A stretch of DNA of 64,000 bases, taken from contig NC_064761.1 in the NCBI RefSeq assembly GCF_011397635.1, positions 38,838,143 to 38,902,142 of the forward strand, read 5' to 3'. A program made the position numbers and the translations under genes. Shown piece after piece: positions 36,209 to 47,900 of the stretch; within the stretch, counting starts at the first letter, position 1; every line of letters begins with the position of its first letter. The notes under the pieces were generated by a model. It was given only the letters and a program-made list of their open reading frames with translations. It ran no database searches and was not told the DNA's origin. This stretch comes from Epinephelus fuscoguttatus. Its lineage: Eukaryota > Chordata > Actinopteri > Perciformes > Serranidae.

Positions 36209-39106
36209 ACCTAAGAGTTTTCACATCAGACAGCAGAAACTAACTTACAAGGATCATGCTACAAGAGAGGCACGAGGACACCCATAAACACTGTTGACGT
36301 TTTCTTCTTCTTCTCCTTGCTTATTATAGGATCACAAACCACCCTGGATAGCGCACACTGCCACCTGCTGGACATGTACAGCAACTCCAAGTTCTTTATT
36401 TATCAATGTTAAATAGATATGCTAAAAAAAGAAGTAGAAGAAACATAGTACGCAAGTTAAAATAAAATAAGAATCTAAACCTAAAATACTGCAAGTTGAA
36501 ATAAGGGATAAAATATAAAATGAAGTATTTTTAGATTAGACAGAAATTGCAAATGAATAAATTAAATTGTTTAAATAATCTTCCACTTACTGTGCTCAAG
36601 GACCAACCTGAGGGGATTTTTGGAATTATTTTTGCATTGTCTGGGGGCCTGGAAGTGAGATTTTTGTTTGGTCTTGCCCTATTTACTCATTTAAAATTAT
36701 CATTGTTTATTTTTTCAAAACTAATTTTTGTTATTCTCTTAGTATCCCCTCTTGTACGGATCTCTATTAACCTGTTTGTATTGTATTTTTATTCTTGTTT
36801 GTCAAGATTGACTGTCTCAATTGTCATGTACCAACCCAACTTAAATCAATAAAAAAAATAATTATATAAAAAATCGAGTAAGGTATTTATGTTAAGATGA
36901 ATAAACAAATAGACAAATAAATAAATAAAAAAAAGACAGTATGTTATTTCACCAGTGGAGTTACCGTGCCTGATTTGGGTTGTTTTATCCCGAGTTCCGT
37001 CTCGCAGGCAGCATTTCCTCCTCAGCTGTATATTAAACCACAGCTTGATTTCCATACCAAATATTTCAGCTACAAGTGGTTAAACAGATATATATATATA
37101 TAATAATAGCTGAGGTTTGTGTTTGTCAAGAGTGTCTTACTTAGTGGGACTTTTCTTTTTACCCAATGTGGACACAGGAAGCTGCCTGGAAGACTAAACA
37201 CAGGGAATAAATTTCATTCAACTCAGTTTTCCTTCGTCGTTTAGCAATTTTTTACATCTTAATTGAAAAACCAGCGAGCCTATATTAAAATAAATGAACT
37301 TATTGAGCATTACGTTTCCTCTACTACAAAAAAGTACAAACTAAAATAATAATTTATTGTAGTTTCACCACCGGCTCACATGTTCAGTCTGCCCCCTGGT
37401 GGACTGGAGGGTTATTACACCATTGAAGTAAAAAGTGATTTTCATTTTAACATAATTTCAAACAGTTTGATTTTGTGGTTGGCAATGCTAGCTTACTTTT
37501 TTTCGTGTTACACCAATTGTTCTTAGCTCTGACATTTAGACTCGAGGGAAATATATTTTCATGCTTTTGGTCCATTTATCATTATTTTGGAGATCTTCAT
37601 CTTCACTAAATATTTTGTCTTGCCTAATGTCTACGTAGTTTTCAGTGAAACACCAGTATGGATGTAAAAAGCCATTAGCTACTCCAGTGGCTATTGTGTT
37701 TGAGAAAAGGAAATACAGTAGCTTTAATGAGTTTTTACTGTCTTACAGGGTTTACAAAGGTGGCCTACTGTTTTGAAATTACTATTTTAAATCTGTGTTT
37801 GTACTGTATTGGCAAAATATTTTTTATGTTATGTTGTCCACAACACCATGTTTCAATATGACTTTCTGCTCAGTTCAAATTATAGGAAATCTTAGGATGA
37901 GACTAATTAAGATTTTTCCTCTTCTACACCTCAGCCCTCATTTAATCTTACTTTTATTTCCAGTATAATTCCACACGTATGGAGGGTTTTGTCACTTTTT
38001 AAAATAATGTCCATTCAGATTCAAAACTTGGACTACTTCACCACATGCCTTTCTGGAGACAGGTAATATTACAGCCATAGCAGGCTGCATTTAGACAATG
38101 TCATAGCACTATAACAGCTTCATGACGTTGTCAGTGCTCTGGACAGTTGCTCTCACTGTGTTGTGCTTTTTATTGACTTCATAGATTTGAGATTATGGAC
38201 AGAGCCTTTTTCTTGAAAAAGTCATCTTTTAAAGGTGAAGATTATTTTTCAGTTCAGTGGTTTTATTACTGTTTTTCCCGGAAACTATTTAGCTGAAATT
38301 AAATACTTTTAAAGTTGGTATAAAGGTGTTCCACAAGGGTCCATATTGGGGCCGCTTTCATTGGCACAATACAAGAATGATGCAGAGTCTATGACACTTA
38401 ACATTGTCAGGCACAATGAGATGATGTCATTTTGTCATTTGGATGGATGTTTTGCTATTTATTTATTTATTATGTCTATACTTAACTTTCTTTATCTTGT
38501 TTACTTCTGTTAGAATATTGTGAATTGCCAAAGTCTCTGAAGAGGAAAAATGTTCTTTTTCTTTCTGTTGTTTCAAATAACACTGTTGATGCAACGTTTT
38601 GTGCACAATTTTGTGTCATATTTTAAATCTATAAAATTTAAAAATGCATTTGGTGTGTTTCAGTATCACCAATTTATAAATGAAGTGCAAATATTTCATT
38701 CAATATTAAACTTCTGGTGAAGGAATAAATGACATAAATATGTTGTTAACTGTTTTAAAATGTACTTCTGTTGCTTGGGAAACATGTAAAGTTTAATGTT
38801 TAACCCCTTTAGCAGTATCTGCCCTGCATGTTTGTGACGTTTGAATCTCGGCGGGTGCCATATCACGCTGCCAACAACAAAGCATGTGGGTGTGGGCGTG
38901 TGTGACCTAAAAAGAAGTCAGACAGGTCGGACCATCCTTCATAATATGACTCTCAACAGGATGTATGCTGACAGAAACTGAGGGCTGATGTTTTTAAACT
39001 TATTTCTATGTGGAAATACATTTTAACTTTTTGTTTTTACTTTTACTGCTGGTTAAAATCAGAGAAAGACGAGACAGGGAGCAGGAATGGCTCAACAAGC
39101 CGCAAC
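36209..39106. other. Divergent intergenic region between gtpbp6 and icoslg-like
   Basis: Head-to-head spacer of 2.9 kb containing the promoters of both genes. Mostly AT-rich, with a short (TA) run near 37090. I see no conserved gene, RNA or named repeat; open frames here look random. Confidence 0.5.
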
Positions 39107-39220
39107 ATGACTGTCAGTGACTTCATTCAGAGTGAAGCAAGGTGTGCGGATGACTTGGAGCTGTTAAAGGGAGGGAGCAGGAGAGAAGGAAGTGAAGTTA
39201 GACGGGGCTATAAGTCAGTA

Positions 39221-42200
39221 ATGGGACTGTCTTCGTTTTCTAGTGTGAAGAGGAAAATATCTTCGAGTTGTTTTTGCGTCTCCGGTGCGCAAACAGGCCC
39301 CCGGCAGCGGGCGTTACCGGTGGCACTGTGGCGCACAGGACTGCTGCTCAGCTTCCTCGGTTTCTGCGCCTGCCTAGGTAAGATGACTCGCTGTCTGTTC
39401 ATGCATGTTACACCCTGAGATAAGCAGCCACACTGACACTTACTGACGATCAAACTGAGCTGTTCCTCTTCTTTCTCCACAGAGGAAGAGTGCGTCCTTG
39501 GCATTGTTGGACGGACAGTGTCACTGCCCTGTGTTAACCCTCAGTTATTGAACTTTGTGAATATTTCCATTGAGTGGAGGAGAGGTGAAGAAGTGGTGCT
39601 CAGATCAGTGTGGACAGAGGATGGAGATGTGGAGGAGTGGAGCATTAACAGGGCCACAACTCCAGTTGATGCTGCACTGACCGGGAACTTCTCTCTGCAG
39701 CTGCCCGCAGTTGGTCCCACAGAGGACAGAGTAAATTACAGTCTCTTCGTCATTTCAGGGGGGAATCAGAGCACTGAGCTGTGCACCGTGTGCCTCAGGA
39801 CAGCAGGTCAGTGTCAAACACACAGGAAGTCATTAGAAGAATATTTAAAGTCACTAACTCCTGTCTTTGATGACTGTTTGCAGCCAGTTTCAGCTTCCCA
39901 AAGCTGCAGAGAGAAGAAGCAGAGGAGGGAGAGGAGACAAGCGTCTGGTGTCGCTCCAGTGGAGGTTTTCCTGAACCCACAGTTTACTGGCTCATCAACA
40001 ACACAGAGGAGCCCCCCGAAGGCTCAGTGACGACCCTGGCAGCACCAGTCCCAGACACCCAGCTGTACAACATCACAAGCCACCTGACCGCCAACATTTC
40101 CAAAGACGCAAGCGTGTCGTGCGTCATTAAAAACCCATCCATGAATGAAACCCTGGCATCCACAAACTGTGAGTAATCTGTCGCTGCTTGTTCAGTTATT
40201 AGACCTTAAACACAATTTGTTCACTAATGTCTGGTTCTTATTGGTGCTAAGATGGAGGGAGGGGCAGCCCTGTCATTGGTCGAGCATCACAGGGCATGTG
40301 GATGTTCAGCACAGGGCTCTGTGTGGTGGTTGGCGTCATGGTGTTGGCAGGAGTCATCTATCAGATTCACCTGGACAGGATAAGTAAGAGGAAGAAGAAA
40401 GAGTACCAGAAGGAGCACCCAAACAGAGGTAGGCATCTGAAATCTTCACAAAACCCACTTTTACACATCTGAGAGTTTCTCCAAAGGGTCCGTCTTCAAT
40501 AATTAAAACAGACATGAAAACAACTTTTAAAACAACTGAAAAAAACCCCACTGGTTGCTGGTGAAGGCTGCTGCTGTGATCCAGGCGTGAAGAGATGAAG
40601 GCATGTAAAACTGTCTGTGTCTTTTAAAGTCAAAATGGATTGTACTTTTGAAATATTTCTAAGATGATAAAAAACATGATTGCACAATTTGTGACGTGCT
40701 GCACAAAACTTAAATAACTATCAAACCAGACGCCAAGATTTCTTGCAACAGGTTTGATATTATCCGATAGGCGACGAGCCGAAGGCAGAATTTGTTGTGT
40801 AACATGCCGCGGCCTGATGGCAACAATCTCTGTTTTGTCTGAGTTCAGCTGGAGAATTTTTTTTTGACATTCAGCTTTTAACATCAGTGAGGCAGTAATT
40901 AAGTGAACACATAATTTGTTGTGTAATGAATTTGTTCTATTTTGTAATTGTGTTTTTTATATAATAGTAAACGGGCAGGTACACCTGTGTATCATCAGCA
41001 TAGTGTCCTAAAATTCTTTTGGTCCAATATTTTTGACAGTACTTCAAAAGTTTTTACTTCTAATCCAGTAACAGATCCTTTGCTATTGTCTTCCACTCAT
41101 CTGAATCAGCGGTGAACCACATTACATACACATTACATTTTATAATTTTTGTAAAATGTGCAAGGTGTAAAATGAACCCTAGCTTAGAAAATGAAAAGAG
41201 AACAGAATGGTTACGGCAAAGGTTGTTCTTAGAGGTGTAAAGAAGTGAAAGTATCTCATATTTTACAAGAAAAACTAGAATTACCGCCTCAGCACACCAG
41301 TCAAGTTGCAATTAGAGTTTACAGCCATGTCTGTTCAGACTCTTATGTAACCATGACAGCTGACAGTGCTCCATATTCTAAAACAGTGGGTCGCAGTCTA
41401 AAAGTGGGTTGCGGGTCAGTTTTCAAAGGAACGTGTGAAGTTTGTAAAAAACACACTTCTGGCACAGAGCTTTTATTTTGAAGTGCAGTTTCCTGCTGTA
41501 GAATTAGTGAGAGAACAGACAGCTACTTAATAGAATCGGCAAACATGGCCAAACGCAAGTATGACGCTGATGAATGTATTAAACTGTGTGGACCTTGAAC
41601 TAATGACTAAGGAAGAATCTGGACCCTGTGGCTGCACCAGTTGGGAACCACTGTTCTAAAACAGGGATGCTTCAAACACGAGAACTAGACATTAGCGTCA
41701 CCAAGTCAGTATCTGACCAAATCCAGCCCTATCTGTTCCTGAGTTATGACACTGAGTAAGGGCCAGGAAAATGTTTTTGCAGAGCATTATGATGTCGCAG
41801 TGAAGTTGACCTTTGACCTTTTGGATATAAAATGTCATCACTTCATCAGTTTATCTTGTCGGACATTTTTGTGAAATTTTGTGTTAATTAGCATACGAAT
41901 CTAAAACCAAAACCTTGACCTGACAACCACCAAATTCCAGTCAATTCATCTTTGAGTGCAGGTGGACGTTTGTGCCAAACTTAAAGAAATTCCCTCGTGG
42001 TGTTCTTAAGATGTTGCCTTCACGATAATGGGACAGACAGACAGCCTGTAAACATAAGATGTGGCCACATCCGTCATGGCCACAGAGGCATAATCTTAAA
42101 GGTTTGTTATTTTGTGTAACCACGGTAAACAGGGACCCTAAAGGTTTTGAGGGGGCCTTGTGGAGCCTCAAACCGTAGGCTGGAAACAACGTCCTTACAA

Positions 42201-44156
42201 TGCATGCCCAACCAATTCGCCTAAACAGTGTCTGACCTGCATCACTGCTCCCTTGTGGCTGCAGCTTAATGACTTGATGCGAGCAGAGTTGGAATTTTTC
42301 AAATTGTCACGCTCTCTCGTCCACCACCAACTTGGTTGTAGGTATCCCAGTGTGCTCTGTGCATCGAATCAGTCGCTTCCAATACACAATGGGTGTTTCT
42401 CAAAGTCAAGGACGGATCTTTAAATGGCTGAATTCCAAGGATGCTGTGTCATCAAGTCCCGCCTAAGGACTGTTCCAGTGTCAAAGATCCTACCGAGATT
42501 AGAGAGTGCCAAAATCATCACAGTATCCTGAAACCACGTCAGTCTGCTGAGGGTTAATGACACATGCCTGGAGACACTCGTTAGCCTGTTCCAATGTGTG
42601 TTCACTGAATGATAGGGAGGGGAAATGAGTGGGAGTGAATCTCTGGTTGCATATAGTTGTGTATAGTTGGCATGCACGGTTAGCTTCTAATGGAGGACGC
42701 TGTAGCTGCATAATAAGAATAAGAACAGTATTTCCCATCTTTCCTAGCTTTCAGAGGGAGTATTATGGATATCATTTTCCTATCTTGGTGTTGAATTTAC
42801 CATCATGTTATCTAGGCAGTGGTTCCCAACTGGTCCAGCCAGGGGGTCCAGATTCCTCCTCAGTCATTAGTTTGAGGTCCACACAGTTTAATTTATTCAG
42901 CGTTATGCTTGTGTTTGGCCATGTTGTGGAGCTAGTTTGCCGTCTCTGTTAAATAGCTTTCCATTCTCTCACTTACTCTGCAATAAGAAACAGCACTTCA
43001 AAATAAAAGTTCTGTGCTGGAAATTTACTGTACTTAAACCATGGTTGTAACTCTGGTTGATCCTGAGAGGCCACTGCTTCTGTTTGTTCAGAGGAGTGGT
43101 TATTAAATAATGTTAATAATAACCAGTTTTATCACATGGTTGTTTTATTCAGTAGCCATTTAAAAACCTATGGAGGACGAAAAGTGACATAAAGAATAAG
43201 TCTAAATAAATGTATAAAAAAATTACAGGAATAAATACGTAAATAAAAATACAAAACTAAATAAATTAAAAAACAAATGCTGAAATAAATAAAGAATAAA
43301 TGAATGCATAAATAAATAAATGCTACTTCAACACGCAGACACAGAAATACAAAAAGAAATGTTCTTGTACCAAAACATATAAATAAATTTAACATATTTT
43401 ATTTATTTATATCCTGTTTAATGTTCAAATTTAATTTATTAATTTCTACATTTATGTATGTACTTCCATATTTATTTCAACATTTATTTTGTTTGTTTTT
43501 TACTTATTTACTTATTCCTATATTTATTTTTATTTTCTTCCATATTTATTTATTCCTTAATTTATTTAATTTTTTAAATTCTGTATTTATTTTTTCCTGA
43601 ATTTATTTTTTTTAGATATCCTTATTTATTTATTCATGAATTTATTTTTTTAGATTTACGTATTTATTTATTCCTGTATTTATTTATATTTCTGTATTCA
43701 TTTATTCCTGAATTTATCAAATTTTTTAAAAAAATCTGTATTTATTTATATTTCTTTATTTCCATATTTATTTATTCCTGAATTTATTTTTTTTTTTAAA
43801 AAATGTACGTATTTATGTATTCCTGTATTTATTTATGCATTCATTTATTTACATATTTGTGAAAATGTATTCCTGTATTCATTTACACACATATTTCTGT
43901 ATTTATTCCTGTATTAACTTGTACGAAAATTTATGTATATATTGATTCTTAAGTAATTTTTCGTCCTCAATATAAAACTTAGTTTTGAAGAAATCAAACA
44001 TTCTGCTGACGTTCAACAGGTCCTCGTGTGTAACATGCTTTTGTGAAAACCTCTTATTGAAATGAATGTTTGTCGTCACCAGGATACAAAAGGCGAAGTC
44101 CGTACAGGGAGGAGACTGAGGCGATGAAGCCGGAGCGAAAGGAGACGGACGTGTAA
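39221..44156 (+). CDS. icoslg: B7-family type I membrane protein, ICOS ligand-like, 338 aa
   Basis: Five coding exons: 39221-39377, 39483-39806, 39884-40168, 40252-40428 and 44083-44156 (TAA). Order: a long leader ending in a hydrophobic signal (TGLLLSFLGFCACL, 39-52), IgV domain in exon 2, IgC domain in exon 3, transmembrane helix (about 271-294, FSTGLCVVVGVMVLAGVIY) and a short basic tail (SKRKKKEY). The IgC text FPEPTVYWLINNTEEP resembles human ICOSLG (NVYWINKTDNS) and both exon-3 cysteines are present (VWC, VSC). The IgV domain has its first cysteine (VSLPC69), but the usual YxC is replaced by YSL. Several N-glycosylation sites occur. ICOSLG on antigen-presenting cells co-stimulates T cells through ICOS. 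The reading frame stays open upstream to an ATG at 39107, so the true start is uncertain. CD80/86-like assignment remains possible. Confidence 0.8.
40545..40900 (-). mobile_element. L2-like LINE reverse transcriptase fragment
   Basis: On the minus strand about 85 codons are open (40884-40630) with LQLNSDKTEIVAI and, 40 residues on, LGVWFDSYLSFVQHV. These are the end of the reverse transcriptase domain in L2-type LINEs. The following 3' text (40650-40590) matches the 9385-9957 fragment. It is truncated, lies in intron 4 of the icoslg-like gene, and is antisense to it. Confidence 0.75.
41274..41370 (+). repeat. Dispersed repeat shared with 49002-49140
   Basis: 'ctagaattaccgcct', 'caccagtca' and 'catgacagctgacagtgct' recur at 49002-49110 ('ctagaattaccgcct', 'aaccagtca', 'catgacagttaccagtgct'). 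Each copy covers about 100 bases in an intron of a different gene. Confidence 0.55.
41384..41653. mobile_element. hAT-like MITE with 8-bp target duplication
   Basis: The element starts CAGTGGGTCGCAG and ends CAGTTGGGAACCACTG. It is flanked on both sides by TTCTAAAA (41376-41383 and 41654-41661), a perfect 8-bp duplication as expected for hAT. It has no transposase. Related sequence occurs at 55637-55870. Confidence 0.85.
41665..42095 (+). repeat. Common percomorph dispersed repeat
   Basis: Contains 'gttcctgagttatgaca', 'gacctttgacctttt', 'gtcatcacttcatcagttta', 'aattccctcgtggtgttctt' and 'acgataatgggacagacag' in order. I recall this block order from many perciform genome sequences, usually ending near a 'ggccacagaggcataa' motif as here. 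Class not assigned. Confidence 0.6.
42827..43040 (+). repeat. hAT-like MITE, 3'-degraded copy
   Basis: Starts CAGTGGTTCCCAACTGGTCC and follows 48232 onward ('gggtccagattcctcc', 'gaggtccacacagtttaat', 'gtgtttggccat', 'gctagtttg'). No matching right end or duplication could be found. Confidence 0.6.
43180..43930. repeat. Degenerate (WTTTATT)n low-complexity tract
   Basis: About 750 bases of imperfect 'tttatttattcctgaattta' units; the first 200 bases are the complementary AAATAAATA form and the rest T-rich. The change of strand bias near 43390 makes the tract as a whole roughly self-complementary. It lies in the last intron of the icoslg-like gene, ending about 150 bases before the final exon. 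Confidence 0.8.
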
Positions 44157-44414
44157 AACAAATCTTCATTAACTGTCACTTTCCTTAGTTGAGGCAGCGG
44201 AGCACTGATTTGTAAATATTTGTTGTGACAGCAGGGATCACCGCTTCAATATTCAACAAGTGGTGGGTTTTTCAACAGACCATGTAGATACTGTTGTACG
44301 TTTAGTTTCTGTAAGATAATAAGGCATCTCATCACTTCACCTGCTCAGGAGTCTTCTGTGTTTGCTGGACACTTCCTGTTTCCCTCAGGCAGCAGCTGTG
44401 ATGTTTAAAGTTTT

Positions 44415-44453
44415 AATAAAGAGGCTCAAACTCAAACCTGTCGCTGTTTTATT
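44415..44453. terminator. Poly(A) signals of icoslg-like (+) and nit2 (-)
   Basis: AATAAA on the plus strand at 44415-44420, 259 bases after the icoslg-like stop. AATAAA on the minus strand at 44448-44453, about 480 bases after the nit2 stop. The two transcripts would overlap by a few tens of bases tail to tail. Confidence 0.6.
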
Positions 44454-44936
44454 TTAACTTTTACACATCTATGAAAGTTTTCCATCATGACAGAAAATAC
44501 GACGATAAAGAACTGAATACTTTTTATATCTGGAATCTCTGGAGCCACAACCATACAATCTCTCTTCAGCCAGAAAAAGACAATTTAATATTTTTTGCTG
44601 GAGCATTTTATCAACAAACCCCAAAGGTTTAATTTCTAATGATATGAAAATGATGAAAGTAAAACAGCTAAACATCTGTCATCAGTTTCTGATTGATCAG
44701 CAACTCATCTCAGCATCAGACGTCACACAAAACAAACCACAGTTCCATCCATAAGAAATAAGCATCATCATCGTCGTCGTCGTTGTCGTCGTCGTCCCAA
44801 CTGCACCTCGTTTCCATCACCTAAGACGATTAAGTCTGGTTCTTCAGAGGGAGAAGAAGACACAGTGTCTGCGGCACAGATCTGTTGCATAGTTTGTGTC
44901 GGTACCTTGGCACCTTCTGTCTCAAGGTCACAGCGT

Positions 44937-47900
44937 TCAGCTCGATCCCTCCTGCAGAGACTTCACCGTGTAGAGGTCGTCACGACGCTGAACCGTGATC
45001 GGGATCTGCTGCCGGATGTCGGCCAAATACTGCAGGTCTGTGGACACGTCACACATGGATAGAGAGAGGTTCAGTGCAGTCTCAAGACAGCAACGACAAC
45101 ACCTGTGCAGTATGATGTAATCCAAAACAACAGCTCTGACTATGGGATGAAAACAATAATGTCATTTTAATAATACAATAAGAAATCAGAAAGCTTCTCA
45201 CTATTTTGAGATTCTGAGTCATTATTTTGTTCATGTGTCTCATTATTTCCAGATGAGTAAGTCATTATTTTGAGATAAAAAGTCATTATTTTGAAATAAG
45301 TGAGACATTTTAGTGAAGTTTCTTATTATTTTGACATATTTAGTCATTATTTTCAGATACTAAGTCACTATTTCTGATAAAGTTTCTCACTATTTTGACA
45401 TACTAAATCATTTTTGTGAATGTTTCTAATTATTTCAATATACGAGTCATTATTTTGAGATTTTAATAAGGTTTGACATTATTTTGACATATTAAGTCAT
45501 AATTTTGAGATAAAAAGTAATTATTTTTGAAATAAATAAGACATTTTAGTAAAGTTTATTATTTTGACATATTTAGTCATTATTTTAAAGATAAGTGAGT
45601 CATTTTAATACAGTTTCATATTATTTTGACACATTAAGTCGTTATTTTTGATAGAGTTTCTCATTATTTTGAGATACTAAATCATTTTTGTGAATGTTTC
45701 TAATCATTTCAAGATAAGTAAGTCCTAATTTTGAGATAAAAAAGTAATTATTTTGAAATAAATAACACATTTTAGTAAAGTTTCTTATTATTTTGACATA
45801 TTTAGTCATTATTTTTGATAACATTTCTCACTATTTTGAGATTCTAGGTCATTACTTTGTTAATGTTTCTCATTATTTCCAGATGAGTAAGTCATTATTT
45901 TGACATTTTAGTAAAGTTTCTTATTATTTTGACATTTTAAGTCATTATTTTTTATTTACGTGAGTCATTTTAATACAGTTTCACATTATTCTGACACATT
46001 AAGTCATTATTTTTAGATACTAAGTCACTATTTTTGATTAATGTTCTCACTATTGAGAGATACAAAAAAATTATTTTGTTAATGTTTCCCAACATTTCCA
46101 GATGAGTAAGCCATTGTGATAAAGTTTCTCATAAATTTGAGATACATAAGACAGTTTAATTAAGTTTATTTTTATTTCGACATTTTAAGTCCTTTTTTCT
46201 TTTAGATTTTAAGTCATTATTTTGCCATACCCAATTCATTATTTGGAGATACTCAGTCATTATATTGAGAATGTTTTTCATCATTTTGATTAATTTCTCA
46301 TTATTTTAACATACAAAGTCATTTTTTCAAGACACGTAAGTCATATGCCTCGTCATTATTTCCAATAAAGTTTCTTGTTAATGACTTACAAGATCTTATT
46401 TTTCATCACATGAGCAGAAATGGGCTTCTATAACAAACTACTATTGTGTTGTCTTTAAATATGACCCCACTACCCTTCTAAGTAATCAGATTAAGTTCAA
46501 ATATCAACTGGATGATGATGCCGCACCAAGAGCCGATCAATGTCATTTTACAAATGCGACAACAGAGCAGCCAGAGCAGGCTCCATTGCAGCAGTCGTAT
46601 CTCTCTTGATCAATACTGTCTGCAGAAACAAGCAAAGCGCTCCTTCACTCACCGATGTCGGCGTAAATGATGGCCTCGTCTGGTCCGGCCTTTGAGATAA
46701 CTTCTCCCCTGCAACAATCACAAGTCTGCAAAATGTAACAGCTAAAAATATTCACAGAAAACAAAAACTTTTGTTCAGAAGTGTATTTAACTTGTTAAAG
46801 GATCTGAATACTTTTCCCACCACTACTGCTGTTAACATCTATCACTTCCCCTCGCTTCCTCTGCGTCTGGCAGTCTAACTCGTGTTCCCTCTAATTCCTT
46901 TCACGCAGTCAAACATAGTACGAGCTGATCAGAGGACACAGAAGATAACATGACTGTGTATGTTGTTACTGTACCATGGGTTTACAACAGTGCTGTGACC
47001 CCAGGCGATGTATGAAGAAGTTTCGTCTCTGGCTGGAGACGCTGTGGCCACGTACACCTGGTTATCAATCGCCCTGCAGAGGAGAGAGAGAGAGTTATTG
47101 TCACTGTTCAAGACAACAAAATTACAGAACCCCCCTGTACAATCAGAGCAACATGATCAATCCTCATCAGCCTGACCTCCCCCTCTGAAGGAGCTCCCAG
47201 TGCGCTGGACCAGTCGTCATGTTGAAGGCTCCAGGGTAGACCAGCAGCTGACAGCCTGAGGACGACAGGACGACCACATCATCTCCTGCAAGCACTCAAA
47301 AACTCCCCACTCAAAGCCGTAATCAGCCACTTACCTTTTCTGCCGTAGAGCTGCGCCAGCTCTGCAAACCTCATGTCGTAGCAAATCCCCACTCCCACTT
47401 TACAGAATGCTGTCGGCGGAATTACAGAGAAAACAGATTCAAGTGAAGCTCGTCAAGCTGCTGGGAAATAACAGAAAGGAGTCGGGGTGTTTGTCACTCA
47501 CGTGTTTCGAACATAGACAGAGTGTTGCCTGGGGTCAGCGTCTCAGACTCCTGGAAGCGGATTTTGCCTGGAACGTCGATGTCAAAGAGGTGAATCTTGA
47601 AGATGGAAACATTAAATGGTGGAGAAGAACATTTTAAGATGGCACATTTTGCTGAGTGTGCAGACACAGCTCACACTTTGGTTACACAAGGACCAGATGG
47701 CTCGTAGCAGTGACGCCAGTACCCTGTGTTCCCACATTACCCCCCACAAGACTCCCTTTGGGACACGGTGGTAAGCCTTCTCCAAGTCCACAAAGCACAT
47801 GTAGACTGGATGGGCAAACCACCGTGAACCCTTCAGCAGCCCCGCGAGGGTCAAGAGCTGCTCCGTGACCACGACAGAATGAGCATTGCTCCTCCTGAAT

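Noticed and set aside
39208-39504. 98-codon minus-strand frame opposite the B7 first exon
   Set aside because: Antisense shadow of the signal-peptide exon; no recognisable protein.
45190-46390. CRISPR-like alternation of repeats and spacers
   Set aside because: Units are degenerate, continuous, without unique spacers, and lie in a vertebrate intron.
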